Assembly (NCBI RefSeq): GCF_001640025.1
Contig: NC_031672.1
Coordinates: 2,542,001 to 2,606,000, forward strand
Origin: Sugiyamaella lignohabitans
Taxonomy: Eukaryota; Ascomycota; Dipodascomycetes; Dipodascales; Trichomonascaceae
Reading direction: 5' to 3'
Length of the DNA: 64,000 bases
Shown: positions 9,481 to 22,235 of the stretch, piece by piece
Numbering within the stretch: the stretch's first letter is position 1
Layout: each line of letters starts with the position of its first letter
Translations under genes and position numbers: made by a program
Notes under the pieces: generated by a model
Databases searched by the model: none
What the model saw: the letters and a program-made list of their open reading frames with translations, nothing else
Told to the model about the DNA's origin: nothing

Positions 9481-11766
9481 CTAAAGATGGCGCCATGAAT
9501 TTAGATAATATGACATACGGGCACGGGATCTTGGGTTTGAAGTGTCAACAGTAGGAATGATCCGAGAAGTACGAATCGATGAACAAAAATACTCAAGCTC
9601 AGCAAAGCTCGAATGTTCGGAATAGGGTACACGAAATATTTGGATATTTCCAGACATTTTCCTGCACTTCTCGAGTTCTGTTAGAGTGAATTGAGGTGAG
9701 TGGGGCCCATTTTCCAAGTCCCGTTGAATTGATTCACGAGCTTCAAGATTGCTACTATCTTCCTTGGAAGATTTGGGGCCCCGGAAAGTCCAACCAGTAG
9801 GCTGGAATGCCAATAAATGAGTAAAAGTCTTTTTAAGGTACTGCCACTGTTCCTGCAGTGACTTTAGATTGAGGTCTCGCATGCTCACTATGTGTACATT
9901 AGCTTTCAGTCCATCATCAGAAAGCAGGGATGTCAGGTTCTCGTCCTGGAGAACTTGCAAAGTAGTCATCTTCCGTCGTTGAGCAAATATTTTGTAATTA
10001 AGACGTTGGGCAATATGAATGGCCAACCTCTCTTTCCCAATCGTATAGGAACCAACAAAAATAACAGGATTGATTGTCGATGATTTTGGTTTTGAATCTG
10101 AGCTTAAAACCCGTGTAAAGTAATTATAAATTGTCTTGCTCTTGGAGCAAGTTGGAATATCACCCTTGTCGACCATTTCATAGCAGTAATCACCACAGGC
10201 CGTTAAAACCGAGTTCTGGCTAGGAAATGAGTAACTAGGATTCAAGTAGGTTGTGTCCAAATATACCTCATCAATAATGGTACTGTTCTTACTCCAGTTA
10301 TCATGTTTCCCACTCAAAGGACTCCGAAGTATTGGCAACCACCTGTTGACCTCGTCTATATGTTGTTTCGATGCCCTGAAATCACCAGTATGAAGAATTA
10401 CCTTCCGACGACCCCTACTACGAGGCCAGCTACCAGCTATTAGCATGATTGCCGACCCAGGACAATGATTGGCATCCAAGAATACAACCTGTAGACCGTC
10501 AACAGAAGTTTGTTGGTCCATTGGAATCTCCCTTATTATAGATGGATCAACTTTCAAATACATTTGAATCAATCTACTAGTAGTTTCAGTGCAATAGACT
10601 AGGCCGTGATCCCACTTAGATCCTAGCCCCATGTAATGATCCGAGTGGAAATGACTGAGAAAATACTTATTGACACCATTGATAGGGCCAAAATTAAATG
10701 CGTCCACTGCAATCGTCTCTTGCTCAAACTCTATAATTTTATAAAATGGCATACGCACACGGGCCTGGGATTCTGACAAAGCAGTCTTGTCGCTGTTGGA
10801 CTTACTAGGTACCAGATCTGTACCTGTTTCCTTTGCAGTAGTTGAAGATGGACCAACATTAATGACAATCTCAGTACCGGTCAAATCTTCAACCAATGAA
10901 CTAGGAACCCCTGTTAACCCTCCGAAATTGTTCGTTCTATCACTTAATTCCGTCTTACCAGTAGGCTTTTTTTTGTGTTCAGTCACTGACTCCTCGAAGC
11001 TTACTACTGGCTCTGTCTTGTCTTCTGATGTGTAGTCTACATGCTCAATTTTTCGCTTTAACAAGTTCGTAGAAGTGTTTTCTTGCTCAGAAACTGTATC
11101 AATTCCGGACTCCAATTCTCTCCTTAATTTGTTTTCTGAGTATATCTCAACATCATCGTCAATTTCTTTATCCCACAACTCGGTCGGATCAATATTTTGA
11201 CTGTCCTCAACATCATCAAATAGAATATCATTAAACGTATCTTTGTCTGTATTCACCAGTACGTCTTCTTGTATGACCTGTCGTCGGGTCTCTTCAAATT
11301 CCGACTTTACGTCTCGGTTTTGATCAGCAGACATATCTCTAACGTCTGCAGCGCCATCACCAGTGCTTGAAGAATCCACATCATTGATCAGTGATCCTTC
11401 AATACAGGCATTTACATGTAGCTCTCTTGCTTGCAAGTCATGTTTAGACAAATCCATTGAACAGATAGGACATAAAACATCAGCAGCTGCAATCTCCTGA
11501 CAATAACTTGGCTGCTTCTTGGCAACAGACTGAAAAAAGCTCGTGACATTGTCCTGAGACAGAAAGCTACGGCTACTAGCATTCACAAATATAGCACCAC
11601 TATTTGAACCATCAGTAGAAGTAGAAGCTGGCGATGTTGTCCTTAACGACGGGCTGTTGCTAGACTGCCTGGTGCTGGTAACAAAATGATTGCTCGTGAT
11701 TCTAGTATTAGACTTTAGGATGATATCCTTTTTCTTGCTTCTATTGAGACCACTTCTTTTGGCCAT
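9481..11766 (-). CDS. PSO2: DNA crosslink-repair nuclease Pso2/Snm1
   Basis: 761 residues from the ATG at 11766; an extended frame would need a TTG start, so the ATG is preferred. Residues 99-121 form a UBZ4-type C2HC zinc finger (C99, C102, H117, C121). A long acidic disordered linker follows. From about residue 340 comes the metallo-beta-lactamase/beta-CASP nuclease: HFHSDH at 372-377 (zinc-binding HxHxDH), DANHCPGSAIML, LHTGDFRA and YLDTTYLNP, then the beta-CASP part to the end (VPYSEHSSFAELEYF). Pso2 is a 5' exonuclease acting in the nucleus on interstrand crosslinks and hairpin ends; the human relatives are SNM1A and Artemis. All metal ligands I can recognise are present, so it should be active. 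No intron. Confidence 0.96.
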   Translation of the reverse strand: MAKRSGLNRSKKKDIILKSNTRITSNHFVTSTRQSSNSPSLRTTSPASTSTDGSNSGAIFVNASSRSFLSQDNVTSFFQSVAKKQPSYCQEIAAADVLCPICSMDLSKHDLQARELHVNACIEGSLINDVDSSSTGDGAADVRDMSADQNRDVKSEFEETRRQVIQEDVLVNTDKDTFNDILFDDVEDSQNIDPTELWDKEIDDDVEIYSENKLRRELESGIDTVSEQENTSTNLLKRKIEHVDYTSEDKTEPVVSFEESVTEHKKKPTGKTELSDRTNNFGGLTGVPSSLVEDLTGTEIVINVGPSSTTAKETGTDLVPSKSNSDKTALSESQARVRMPFYKIIEFEQETIAVDAFNFGPINGVNKYFLSHFHSDHYMGLGSKWDHGLVYCTETTSRLIQMYLKVDPSIIREIPMDQQTSVDGLQVVFLDANHCPGSAIMLIAGSWPRSRGRRKVILHTGDFRASKQHIDEVNRWLPILRSPLSGKHDNWSKNSTIIDEVYLDTTYLNPSYSFPSQNSVLTACGDYCYEMVDKGDIPTCSKSKTIYNYFTRVLSSDSKPKSSTINPVIFVGSYTIGKERLAIHIAQRLNYKIFAQRRKMTTLQVLQDENLTSLLSDDGLKANVHIVSMRDLNLKSLQEQWQYLKKTFTHLLAFQPTGWTFRGPKSSKEDSSNLEARESIQRDLENGPHSPQFTLTELEKCRKMSGNIQIFRVPYSEHSSFAELEYFCSSIRTSRIIPTVDTSNPRSRARMSYYLNSWRHL

Positions 11767-13340
11767 TTTTATTGTGCTGAATACCGTTTCTTTCAACGTT
11801 CGCCATATCAATTACGTCATCATTTTCACACTTGCAATAGATCTAATATGATCATATAACGGTTTTCGGTCATAGTATCGCGCTTCGCGTTGAAGTGGCG
11901 TTGACAATCCTCTTCCTAACCCATATCAATTCAGGCATTAAATGTCCAGGGTACCACCACTCACTTCCTATGAGTTTCTTTTTTATTTTGATTTGTGTTA
12001 TTTGTTTATAGTTGATAATTTCTAGTAAAGGGTAAGCGAAACGTATTGCTAAAGTAGTATGGATAATTTCTGTATGTATGTGTATAAATATTTTTAGTGA
12101 GACGAGAAGTAGGGCATATTGCTAAATTGAAAATTGTCAAGAAAGAATAGTATAACACCCAAATCTGATCAGTAGATCCTAACAAGGGTAATTGGTTGAT
12201 ATGAATAAACGTAGCTTCACATCCATGTTGGAGAAAATGAAATAATAATTTGAATGTGTCGGATTAGCATCATCCACCGGAGGAGCCCCACAGAGGTCAT
12301 AGAATCTCCAGGGAGTTGCCGAAGTGATTATTACAAGAACATTTTCCCCAATGACAGAGATTCAATCTAGCAACAGGAACTTAGAATGGAAGAAAAATGA
12401 TGTTAAGTTTCTCAAGTCGGAACCTCAAACCATCACGGTATCAGTCTGCGGTTAGGTTCAGACACTAAGTATCATTACGAAGAACTTAATCTTTCTTTAT
12501 CAAATGTCAGTCACATTATGAGCAATGTCAAAGTATGCTTTGTTTTATTGGCGACTTAGCATGATAATTTGGCCAGCAAAAGTATGGTCAATAGATCATT
12601 ACTGAATTTGCTGTATACATGATAATGTGTAAACATCCTGGATGTAGCATGCCAAGATCGAAATGAAGGATAGCTTGTTGATTCAAACCAAGAAAGGAGG
12701 TTAGAATCTCATGAAGAAGCAGCACCAGGAACCGGGAGAGTAAAATTCCGGGATCTGTTTAAGGTGTGGGAGCATGAGCTAAGGTCGAACTGAGGAAGCT
12801 GTTTACAAAACTGGTAAGATGAAACCATCCAATTGGTGTATACTGCCTTTCTACAAGCCGCTGTGTCTGAAAAAAAGTCGAGCCCATCATAGCAGCTAGT
12901 TCAGCTTCGCTAAGTGGTTAAGTGAATCGCGATTGAGCTGAGAATATGTCATGATGCTAGTAGTTAGAGTGTAGGTGTATGTGCTTCGCAGGTTCTTAAG
13001 CTCCGTGGTGCGGCCTACATGTCATCGACATCGGACTTTATCACTTCTGGTTAATGGTAGTGAGCAGACTACCTTTGCTCGGGTCTCTAAAGCATTGGAT
13101 TGTAGATTGTCCATTAGGTACTATCTTATCTCGTTCTATCTTGCCTTTGACAATCGATTTAAGCGTTTTTTGACTCGGGTGGTTGTAGAATCGTGAGCTA
13201 TCTCGAATGAGACTAGTCTTATCGGGTCGGTTGTTAGTAAACCAGGCTGCCGGGTATTCTAGACAAAATATACACAAACCACATATCTATTCAAAAAACA
13301 ATAAAAAAGCAAAACTACTAAAACTTAGCAATACCAGATT
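11767..13340. other. Intergenic, no gene seen (1.6 kb)
   Basis: Space between the PSO2 start and the 3' end of the transporter. AT-rich with scattered short ORFs (longest near 13041-13277) that lack motifs. Confidence 0.5.
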
Positions 13341-14969
13341 TTAAAGGGCATATCGGAATTCAGGGTTTTGGAAATCAGTGAGATCTGCAAACTCAGCGTT
13401 CACGAAATCAGCGGGAAGTCGTTCATTCTTCTCATCCCTTATCTTGTTGGCTCTACTATTGAGATAGTATGTCAAGCCGATAATAACCAGACTTAAGCTG
13501 TAGCAGACTACGATGGCGATTTTAGCTGATGTATAGGTTGGGGCCTGGGTCGCAATAAAAGTTTGTGGTCCAATCAGGTTTCCCACACAATATCCAATCA
13601 ACGTAGTAGCACTGAAAATGACCTTTTTAGTATGGCCAGCAGTGTTCGAGGAGATACAACTCAGATAGCAGATAAAACATATTGGAGATAAGCCAAAAAG
13701 GAAATATCCAACAAGTTGAGCCTTGTGGCTTTTTGGGAAAGCTAGCAAACAGCCTGTCACGATGTTTATAAGAGTTCCAAGCACTGCAATGAACATTCTG
13801 TGCTGAAATCTACTAACTAGTAGACCGACTAATATAAGTCCCACAAACTCTACAGCACCCTGAGGAGCACTCATTTTTAAAGCTCCCAAAGTGTCATATC
13901 CAAGACCAGTCAGAAGAATACCTAGAAAAATGTTAGTAAATTCCCTATTTTTATCAATCTTTCTTTTCTTCAGATTTCGTTTTCGTTTAAAATACAAGCA
14001 AAACTTACTTTGGAAATTGGTCATTCCTCCATTAGGAATTTCGATAAGAATCATTACTACGAAGTTCAAGTATAAACGCATATCTGTGAATGCCTCCTTA
14101 ACTTGATCCATCTTAAAATTTCTGTTACCAAAACCTTGCTTGTTAGTTCTGATTCTCTCGACTACCAAAAGCTTTTCCTCTTTAGTTAAAAACCATGCCT
14201 TTGTAGGGACATCTGGAATGACCAAAATAAATACAATTCCGAGAGCGATAGTAATAACTCCCACAATAACAAACAGCAATCTCCATCCAGGGATTGGGAG
14301 AGTTCCGGCTTCTTGTCTCTTAGCCAGACCGTACGCAGTCAATGAACCGATAATAGAACCCAGTCCATTACAACCACTCCAGAAAGACATGCGTGTGAAC
14401 TGCTCTTCTGACTTGTACCATTGAGACGTAATCAAGACGAAAGCTGGAGTAACAGCACTCTCCAGCATACCGAGAAAGATACGGGTGGTAATGAAGCCGC
14501 CGTAGTTCTTGGGCAGTGCAGTCATACACAAAACAAACCCCCAGGCGATAATAAAAGCGCCTACGGTTTTGGCAATCGGAAATCTTTGTAAAGAATAAGA
14601 GGCCGGGAACTCGAAAACCAAATAGGCAAGGTAAAAAGCGGAACCAACCCAACTATATTGTGATCCACTAATATGGAGGTCAGTTCGTAGTCCCATAATG
14701 GACGCGAAACTGTTGGTAATCTTATCTAAATATTGCACAGCATATACAATACCCATGAGACCACATACATAAAGATCAATTTTTCTAAGGATCTTTCTGT
14801 TGGTAGCTTCATCAATTTCCATACCATAGGACTGGAATGCCACTTCCATAGCCAAATCGGCATTCTTGATATTTAGGTCCTTGACCTCACCAACCTCGAC
14901 CGTGGCATTTTTCTCGACGATTCCGAGGTCCTTGGGACCCGTCGTGATCTCGTTCTCTTGTATTGTCAT
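13341..14969 (-). CDS. MFS transporter, allantoate permease (Dal5/ACS) family, one in-frame intron
   Basis: Exons 14009-14969 and 13341-13921 give 513 residues. The intron (13922-14008) has donor GTAAGT, branch ACTAAC and acceptor TAG. It is 87 nt with no stop, so an unspliced reading also stays open but inserts 29 very basic residues (KRKRNLKKRKIDKNRE) between membrane helices. After splicing the join reads NFQ-SILLTGLGYDT, as expected for the family. Landmarks: cytosolic N-terminus, KIDLYVCGLMGIVYAVQYLDK (helix 1), YSWVGSAFYLAYLVFEFPA, RIFLGMLESAVTPAF, SAPQGAVEFVGL, about 12 membrane segments. The anion:cation symporter family takes up allantoate, ureidosuccinate, nicotinate or vitamins. 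Substrate cannot be told from sequence. Starts at an ATG. Confidence 0.93.
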   Translation of the reverse strand: MTIQENEITTGPKDLGIVEKNATVEVGEVKDLNIKNADLAMEVAFQSYGMEIDEATNRKILRKIDLYVCGLMGIVYAVQYLDKITNSFASIMGLRTDLHISGSQYSWVGSAFYLAYLVFEFPASYSLQRFPIAKTVGAFIIAWGFVLCMTALPKNYGGFITTRIFLGMLESAVTPAFVLITSQWYKSEEQFTRMSFWSGCNGLGSIIGSLTAYGLAKRQEAGTLPIPGWRLLFVIVGVITIALGIVFILVIPDVPTKAWFLTKEEKLLVVERIRTNKQGFGNRNFKMDQVKEAFTDMRLYLNFVVMILIEIPNGGMTNFQSKFCLYFKRKRNLKKRKIDKNREFTNIFLGILLTGLGYDTLGALKMSAPQGAVEFVGLILVGLLVSRFQHRMFIAVLGTLINIVTGCLLAFPKSHKAQLVGYFLFGLSPICFICYLSCISSNTAGHTKKVIFSATTLIGYCVGNLIGPQTFIATQAPTYTSAKIAIVVCYSLSLVIIGLTYYLNSRANKIRDEKNERLPADFVNAEFADLTDFQNPEFRYAL

Positions 14970-17266
14970 TTCTAAACTAGAACTGAACTTTCACCTTTAA
15001 GAGCTAGAGCTGTCCGCGAAATAAAAAAAGGGGATACCAGAAATGAATAAGTGGACAAAGATTTAAGATTTATAGCGAGTAACTTGAATGCAATGATTAT
15101 CAAATATATATATATGCTCAGCAGCTCTGATTCAATTGCCGGCACCGAGACACTCAGATTTTGGACGGGATCTGTCTCAGCGTATCAGCCAGCTTGAAGT
15201 TTCACATATGGCACCAAGGATCAACCAAAATAGAATGCTGGATCAGTTTATCTTGCCTGGCTGGTGAGTATCAACGTATTAAAACTATACCGATCAGCAC
15301 AAAATGCTAATAAACCTCCGCCTGTAGAAGCGATAATGGCTGCAAACTTAAAATCCCCACCAGTAAACTAAGTTTGCGCGGACACTGTTGATATAAAAAG
15401 CGATAGGTTACACTTCAACTCGCATGATGCCGAGGGAGAGGGTTAATGATTTCAGTTATCTTCAACTGATGGTGCATACGCTTGACAGCATAATTTCGCA
15501 TGTGTGGGAATAACCAGATAAGCATCCGGCGGAGGCCAGTTCCTAATCATGAAAATACACCCTGAGCAGCGGTTATTACTCTAGCCCTGACGTGTGATAA
15601 TATAATATCGACCCCTGAATGGCTTTTAAACGACAGCGATCGGTTTTCCAAGTCCCTAATCTAGCTTGGACCAACATGATAACTTCCAAGATAGTTTTAG
15701 TACTGATAAGGGGTATGCAAGGGATGATGAATCTGAGAGGAACCCCTCTAGAAAGCAGATACAATCTGGCTACTATTAGCCGCCTTCAAGATAAAGCTAC
15801 TGGTAGTTTAGATTGTCGACCCCACTCAATCAACTTTCTGAGAGTCGGGTTTTATCTCCTTAGTTGATTGAACTAATTGCACGATATCACCAGTGGGAGA
15901 TATAGAGTTTAAAATAAACTTTAATTTTCAAGAGATCTCCAGCGATATGATAAGACGCTGATCCTCAGCGAGGCCATAGTTAAGCGACATACAGATCGCT
16001 CCTTGGTGGAGATAGATCTACAAATGTCCAATCACATGTTTCCAACAAGACATTTTGGTTTCAGCACTGCAAGTCTCATTTTTAAGCTTTCTATGCTCGG
16101 AAATACACAAGCATTTTCAACTCTAAACTGACGATAGTAGGTACAAATATGATGACTGTAGTGAATATAGGCATGTTCCTGGCTACCTGACGATAGACGA
16201 TATGTAAAAGAAACCCGTTAGGGAAACAATCACATTCTCATTTATCTCAATCCGCAGATCCCACTACTAAGGATGCGATATAGGCTGAAAAAATCAATTT
16301 GGAGAGTGTAGTAGACCGGAAAAACTATACTTCGCCTGGATATGAATGCACTTTTAGTAAATTGGGAACATATTTTACTGCAATTCAATGCGTGGATTTC
16401 ACAGATCACTGCGTGAGTGTGTCTTGTAAAACTCGATCTTCAGTAGGTCGCTTGCATATAGGATACAAGTATATGCCAGTATATGCAGGTCCCAAAGTGA
16501 CAAGATACATTGTTGTAGCTCATTATGAAAGCAGATCATCTTGGGGCAGTACGAGTCTTCTTATATTCTAGCTTTTTGACAATGATGCACAAATATAAGT
16601 ATCTCAGTCTACCCAATTTGTGTCAGCCTATACCCATACTATGTTATAGTTATATGGCTGACATAGATTTGTTTGGAGTAGCGATGAAAGTAAGTGAGCT
16701 ACTAATAGAGAATTTATTTACTTATTAGTAACCAATTGGTTGGAATAATCAATTCCAAATGAGCTACTAAAAATCGTACGGATTGTGAAGCAAAGTCATA
16801 CCTCCGGCACCGGAGTACCGGTCGGAATTAAAATTTCTTCGATCTCGATATTTATCTACTTCTACGCAACAGCAAGAAACCAAGTAATCATTCTACAATT
16901 TCAGCCTCTCATATGACCAATTCTACCTAATCATATTCTTTTATATATCAAATCAGAGTTGTCTGGGACCTGTCGTTGGCAAACTGCTGGTGGCCTGGAT
17001 TCTATACTGTCCACGTGACTTCATGCATGCATTCTTATCTCATCGCGATGATAGATGATAAGGCTTGGAAATAATACAGGGGTCCGAGCTCGAAATAAGC
17101 GCCTATTAGCAGAAGTGACATAGAAGGTATAGCAGTGGATAAAGCGTTTGTAAGGTTTTAAATTGCAGTACGGGTCCCAACACGGTCCTTCAAGGAAGAC
17201 AGGTGTGAATATCTCTAAATCTTCGGCGAAGGAGAATTACAGTCAGAATAACATAGATAGTCTCTA
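14970..17266. other. Intergenic, no gene seen (2.3 kb)
   Basis: Transporter promoter side and the 3' end of the C2H2 regulator. ORFs at 15619-15867 and 16299-16728 are short and featureless. A CCGG-rich patch is at 16803-16825. Confidence 0.5.
16803..16825. promoter_or_regulatory. CCGG-rich palindromic patch
   Basis: CTCCGG-CA-CCGGAG is a perfect inverted repeat, followed closely by ACCGGTCGG. CCG/CGG pairs of this sort are typical binding sites for Zn2Cys6 factors, but it also resembles the terminal CTCCGG of the GC elements, so it may be a remnant of one. Low confidence. Confidence 0.2.
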
Positions 17267-20200
17267 TTAAAATAAATAAGTAGATTGCCCATAACCATTT
17301 GAACTTGGACATAAGCGGTCGTGCAATTTGCGAAGAATTTGACCACCCGTTTCTGACATTCCTATATTAACACCTCCTAGTAGCCAAGCTCCCAAGCGTA
17401 TTATAGAAGAGATAGATCCCATATTATTACTGCTCGGTGGCATTGGAGAGTTTGTTGTTTCTGCCCAGATTTTATGAAGCCGATTCGTAGCGCTATCAAT
17501 CATTTCATCATCATTTTCCGCCTTGCCGGAGTCATTGTCTGGCATACCACTATCAAAATTAGGAGTGCTAGAAGAGTCTTCTATTCTGCCAGCAAACCTA
17601 TCTCCTAAGCCAATCGGGCCATCGCTAGTAGGTGCATTTTTGAACTTACTATAGAGTACTATCATCAGCACAGAATAGTAAGTAACAACACCCAAAAACA
17701 GGTTCTCAGCCCTATCTCTGTTGAGCAATCGTTGACCCGCGGCAGCCCTGACTAAATACACGCAAGCAGTGGAAACCATATCTCTTGTCTCGTCACATCT
17801 TGCCCAATATGCATATTCATTATGATGTAAGTGATCCCACACAGGCGATGGATCATGATTAATCCACTCCAAGAGATCAGTGGCAATGGATGCTACTTTC
17901 TTAACCTCCTCGTTCATGAGAATCTTGGCAGCATGATAATTCAGTAGTGTCAACAGAATAAAATCGCTAAAGATGGGAGACTTCGAGTGGAACTGGACTT
18001 GGCCGATCAAATTGATGTTGTTAAACTTGTTATCGAATACCCTAAAAGGATATTGATTCTGAGAGTTTCCAGTCGCAGCCTCGAAATATTTCGTCCACAA
18101 ATCGAAACCTCGAGAAAGTCGAACTTGAACACCTTTGTCGAAAAAGTCCACTAACCATGAGCCATTGGGTCCATTACTTTTGAGCTTTTCCAATACTTTT
18201 TCGCTTGATGAATTGTTACCATTCATAGCTCGTGCAGTAGATAGCAAGCCATATATAAGCAGACATAATGTAAACAAGGATAATGGATGATTGTCGGTAT
18301 AAGGGCCAGGATCTTCATCATCTTCACCCAATCTTGGAAACCTCAACATAGTCTTGATCACATACAAATAAGGAACGTTGCGAAGGAAGCGTTGCGGGCC
18401 AACAATGGCATAAAACTCTTCATAACATGTCGCTCCCCAAAGACACTCAGCCGAAGGCATGTGTGTATCTATATCGAAAATGGATAACTGGTAGCTTGAA
18501 TCGCCCTTGCCAAGAGTATGTACACAGTCGCAGTACAGAGCAAAATGTGCAGATCTTTTACAAGCTTCATACTTTGCCCATTCTTGCCATTGAAGCACTG
18601 GATCCACATTCTCGAATAGCCGATATCCTTTTTTGTTCAGCTCTCCATATACAAAATGGATTGTGCGGCTTCGATCTATCGGAGAAGTTCTGTTTGGCGA
18701 GTTGATATCAAAGTTACTTGACTGAGGGTGATTGCCCAGAGCAGTGATTTTGGGAATTAAAGCCCACAAATATCTTTCTATAAGCCATTTGCCATTTGAA
18801 ATCGAATGAGATTCGTCAATATTAGCACCGCCCACAATGTGGTTTTCGAATCGCATCAACATACATACCGCCTGGAGCAGGCTTATGTCCTTTCCAAATG
18901 TTGGCGTAACATCTCTTCCGCCAATGTTGGTAACAGACGGGGAAGTTCGTTCTTCAGCTAAAGCACTTTTGACACCATCGAACACTCGCATATAAAGAAT
19001 TTTAGCCAGATTAACAACTTCTGGATCTTGAGACATGGACATTCCTAACACTATAAATGAAGATAACAATTGGGGAGTTTGCAGATCGCAGTAAAATGTC
19101 GGTCTATGGATGAACGTATTTATCGCTTCTACCGAAGTCCACACTATGTCGATATAGTAGGGAAATGAGTCGACTGAAAGGTTGTATTGATTAAGTGGGT
19201 CCAATAATTCTCTGGTTTGTCTGCCTATCTCTTCACCAAGGGATATCGCAGGGACTCTGGCCCTGTATCCACCTTGCGTGACATATTGTCTAGCTCGAGC
19301 TTCATAATGATTGATATAATCCTGAAAAACGCGGTCATATCTAGTGCGAGCAAAATCAGTGTCTGATCTGTCATCAAACATCCACGCAAATGATGTTGCA
19401 GGCTGAAGATTGGGCGATTCGGGGCTAGAAAGACTCTGAATAGGGGACAATTCTGCAGTAGGTGGTGGTAAGCCCTGCATGTTGCCAGCTCGCTTAAAAA
19501 AGGAGCCACTACCGTCCAAACTGGCAGATGAGCGTCTACGCTTTACCAGCGAAGGCGGAGACCGAAGAACATTTAATGACGCTTGATGCTGAGAATTAAT
19601 AGCCGAAGTTAGTGTCGAACTAGAGGGGTGTGAATTATATACATGGTTATTATTGTTGTAAGATGAGTTTTCAGGGAATGATCCTGGTATTTGTGGCGGA
19701 GGAGGAGGCATTTGCATGGGATAGTTGTAACCCATTGATGGGGATATCATTGGATGAGGCGCTACTTGATGGGTAACAGGTATTGGCACTGGCATAGTGT
19801 GGGAAGGGGCCATGGGCCCTGAATTGGCCAGAGGAGAGTGGATGTTGCCGACGGAGCTATAAAGTGAACTCTCAGGAGTACTCTGAATGCGATGAGTGGG
19901 ACCTGGGTTTTGACCTGGTGGTTGGGTGGCAACGTGACCATGAAGTGGGCCAGATATGTGGTTTCCCACTTGGTTGGCAAGCTGAGCTGAGAGTTGACTG
20001 GGCACTTGGTTTGAATTAGATACCGATAGAATGGATGGTTGGTTAACATCATGTGGACGCGGCAAAGGACTCTGACCTGATTGAACAGGAGATGCAGCGA
20101 AAGACGACGCAGTCGACCTTTCGGATTTGGATGGTCCAATATATGTCGGAACGGGAGCTCCGCTAGCGCGTTTGCCATGCAGTTTAGTAACCAAGTGGTT

Positions 20201-20573
20201 TTCATACAAATCACCTCGAGCAAAGTATCGATTACAGGCTTTACAGTAAAAAGGTTTTACTGGTAGATCTAGAATGTTGGTTAGAGAATGAATACAAGGT
20301 GGCGACAACAGTGTGTGATGGCTATAAATACTTACGGTTCGCGGCATGACGTTCAAGATAGTCCCTGCGGTTGAATGATTTGTTGCACCCTTCATAAGTG
20401 CATAAAAAGCGACGGACTTCTTGTCCTTTCTGCTTGGATTTGTCATGGTCATAGTCGGTGTCGTGTGAATTATCCCCCTCGTTACCAGACTGGGAATGCA
20501 TATTATTGCTTCTTGATATCCCGTCACCAAAATCGCCATTAGCGGATACCGAGGCCGAAGCCAGGCCGGACAT
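17267..20573 (-). CDS. C2H2 zinc-finger regulator with fungal transcription-factor domain, one intron
   Basis: Exons 20336-20573 and 17267-20268 give 1079 residues. The intron (20269-20335, 67 nt) has donor GTAAGT, branch CTAAC and acceptor TAG. Splicing creates His80 (C|AT), the last ligand of finger 1: C58, C63, H76, H80. Finger 2 follows: C88, C91, H104, H110. The linker HLPVKPFYC is close to the usual TGEKPF type. Next is a long Pro/Ser/Gln-rich region (MPMQMPPPPPQIPG-like). From about residue 400 onward comes a helical fungal-specific middle homology domain (SFPYYIDIVWTSVEAINTFIHRPTF), ending near the C-terminus. This combination occurs in many ascomycete nuclear regulators (for example S. 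pombe Klf1 and Zas1); I cannot name the orthologue or its targets. Upstream lies a 10.5-kb stretch almost free of genes. Confidence 0.9.
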
Positions 20574-22104
20574 TATTAAAAGACAAGACCAGATGAATGA
20601 ACCAGTTTATATTGTACAAGAATGTTGTGACACTAAGTTAGTTCCAGTGGATACCGAACTGTGGTAGATGAATCGGATAAGCCGCCCACACACACACACA
20701 ACACTAGAAACTCGACTCAGAAGAACCAAAGACAAGAAAGACGAATGTAATTTCAGGTCCAAAGTAAGAAATATATCGGACTTGGGCTGTAATATACAGA
20801 GAAAAGAATTGAGATAACAGAATGATCAGTCTAGCCAACTAGAATCGTATATCAATATGAAAAAAAAATCAATGGCGAAAATGGTCGTAGGTACCGGATA
20901 CAAATAATTCTGTTCATCTGGATGAGGTGACTTTTTCTATGTTGGAATGATTAACATATAAATTGAGTAAGAAAAGCCGCCAGTTGTTTCTTCCATTCAA
21001 AATTAGTCGGCACTTGGATACAGAAGTACGCCAAATATCGCCCGCTTCAAACACCACAAAATGACGATACCACCACAAAAATTTCGGTAACAGAGAATTG
21101 TCAACTAAAACAATAACCAGCCAAATCGCTTAATACTAATTGTTTATCGGTTTAATGAAAACAGAGTGGGACTGAGGATATTTATCTATCTGCACACACA
21201 TTTACTGGGCGAAACCTGGGCAAGCAGGACTTTTTATTATAATTTATTCGTCTGGCTAGCTAATCGAACGTTTCTTTTTAGTTCCCATGTATATTAAGTT
21301 TGATGGGCAGCGAAGTCTGCGGATGTGATCTTTACAGTAAGTGGGCAATCGTTCTAGTGGGGTGGTTTCCTCGATACAAGAATTACCACCTAAGGAATGT
21401 GACCTGCAAGGAAGGAGCGGAGAAAGGTGACATGATGGGCAGGTTGATTAATAATATAATGGCACAAACAAAGATGACATCTGAGAGTCAATTGTGTTCT
21501 TCCATAGTGTTTATAATAATATATAAATATATATCTATATATATCTAATGAAATATCTACAGAATAGAATATCCCTGTAAATACATTGAAAAGCTGGATT
21601 TTGGCTACTAAGTGAGCTTCTTGATACTTGATTGGGAGCTCTACTTATAAACTGCTGAGGGTCTGTTACATTACGGGAGTGAGATCATATGCATTTGCAG
21701 CATCGATACCAGTTGGCTCAATAGAGCCGGCCGGCCAAAAGTAGATAGACACGCCCGGTTGACTGTATATATATCTGTAGATAGCGATTAATTTTATGTC
21801 TCAATTTTGTTGAGGCTGAGCCAGGATTTGGTTCGATATGTTTTGCCTTATTAGACAATTCACATAATTTGCACCATTTTTTTTTCCATTTAAACATTTT
21901 TCAAATGATTCCGGATAATAGCCGGTTGAACGACCCGATCAAGCAATTGCCCATGAAAACGTTTGGGATAATTTCAAACGGTCCAGGTCGATAAGTGTTT
22001 GACGCACACTGTTCCACAACACCAATCTAAACTATAACCGTGTATATGCAGAAAATAAATATATACTTTGGAGACTCGAGCTCAATTGCAAAGAAATACG
22101 AGAC

Positions 22105-22235
22105 ATGGGGGTTGTCTGAGGGAGTCCTCTGGGGGGGTCCTCTGAAGGGGTTGTCCGAAGGGCTTGTGAGAGGCTTGTGCGAGGCTTGTATGATTGTAGG
22201 AGAGGTATGTCCTGATGGGCTTGTCCGAGGAGTAC
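22105..22235. repeat. Degenerate short tandem repeat rich in GGGCTTGT / GTCC
   Basis: Repeated variants of GGCTTGT(C/G)(C/A)GAGG and GGTCCTCTG occur through this stretch. The repeat gives a Gly-Leu-rich reading in one frame, which begins without ATG and is unlikely to be coding. Confidence 0.45.
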
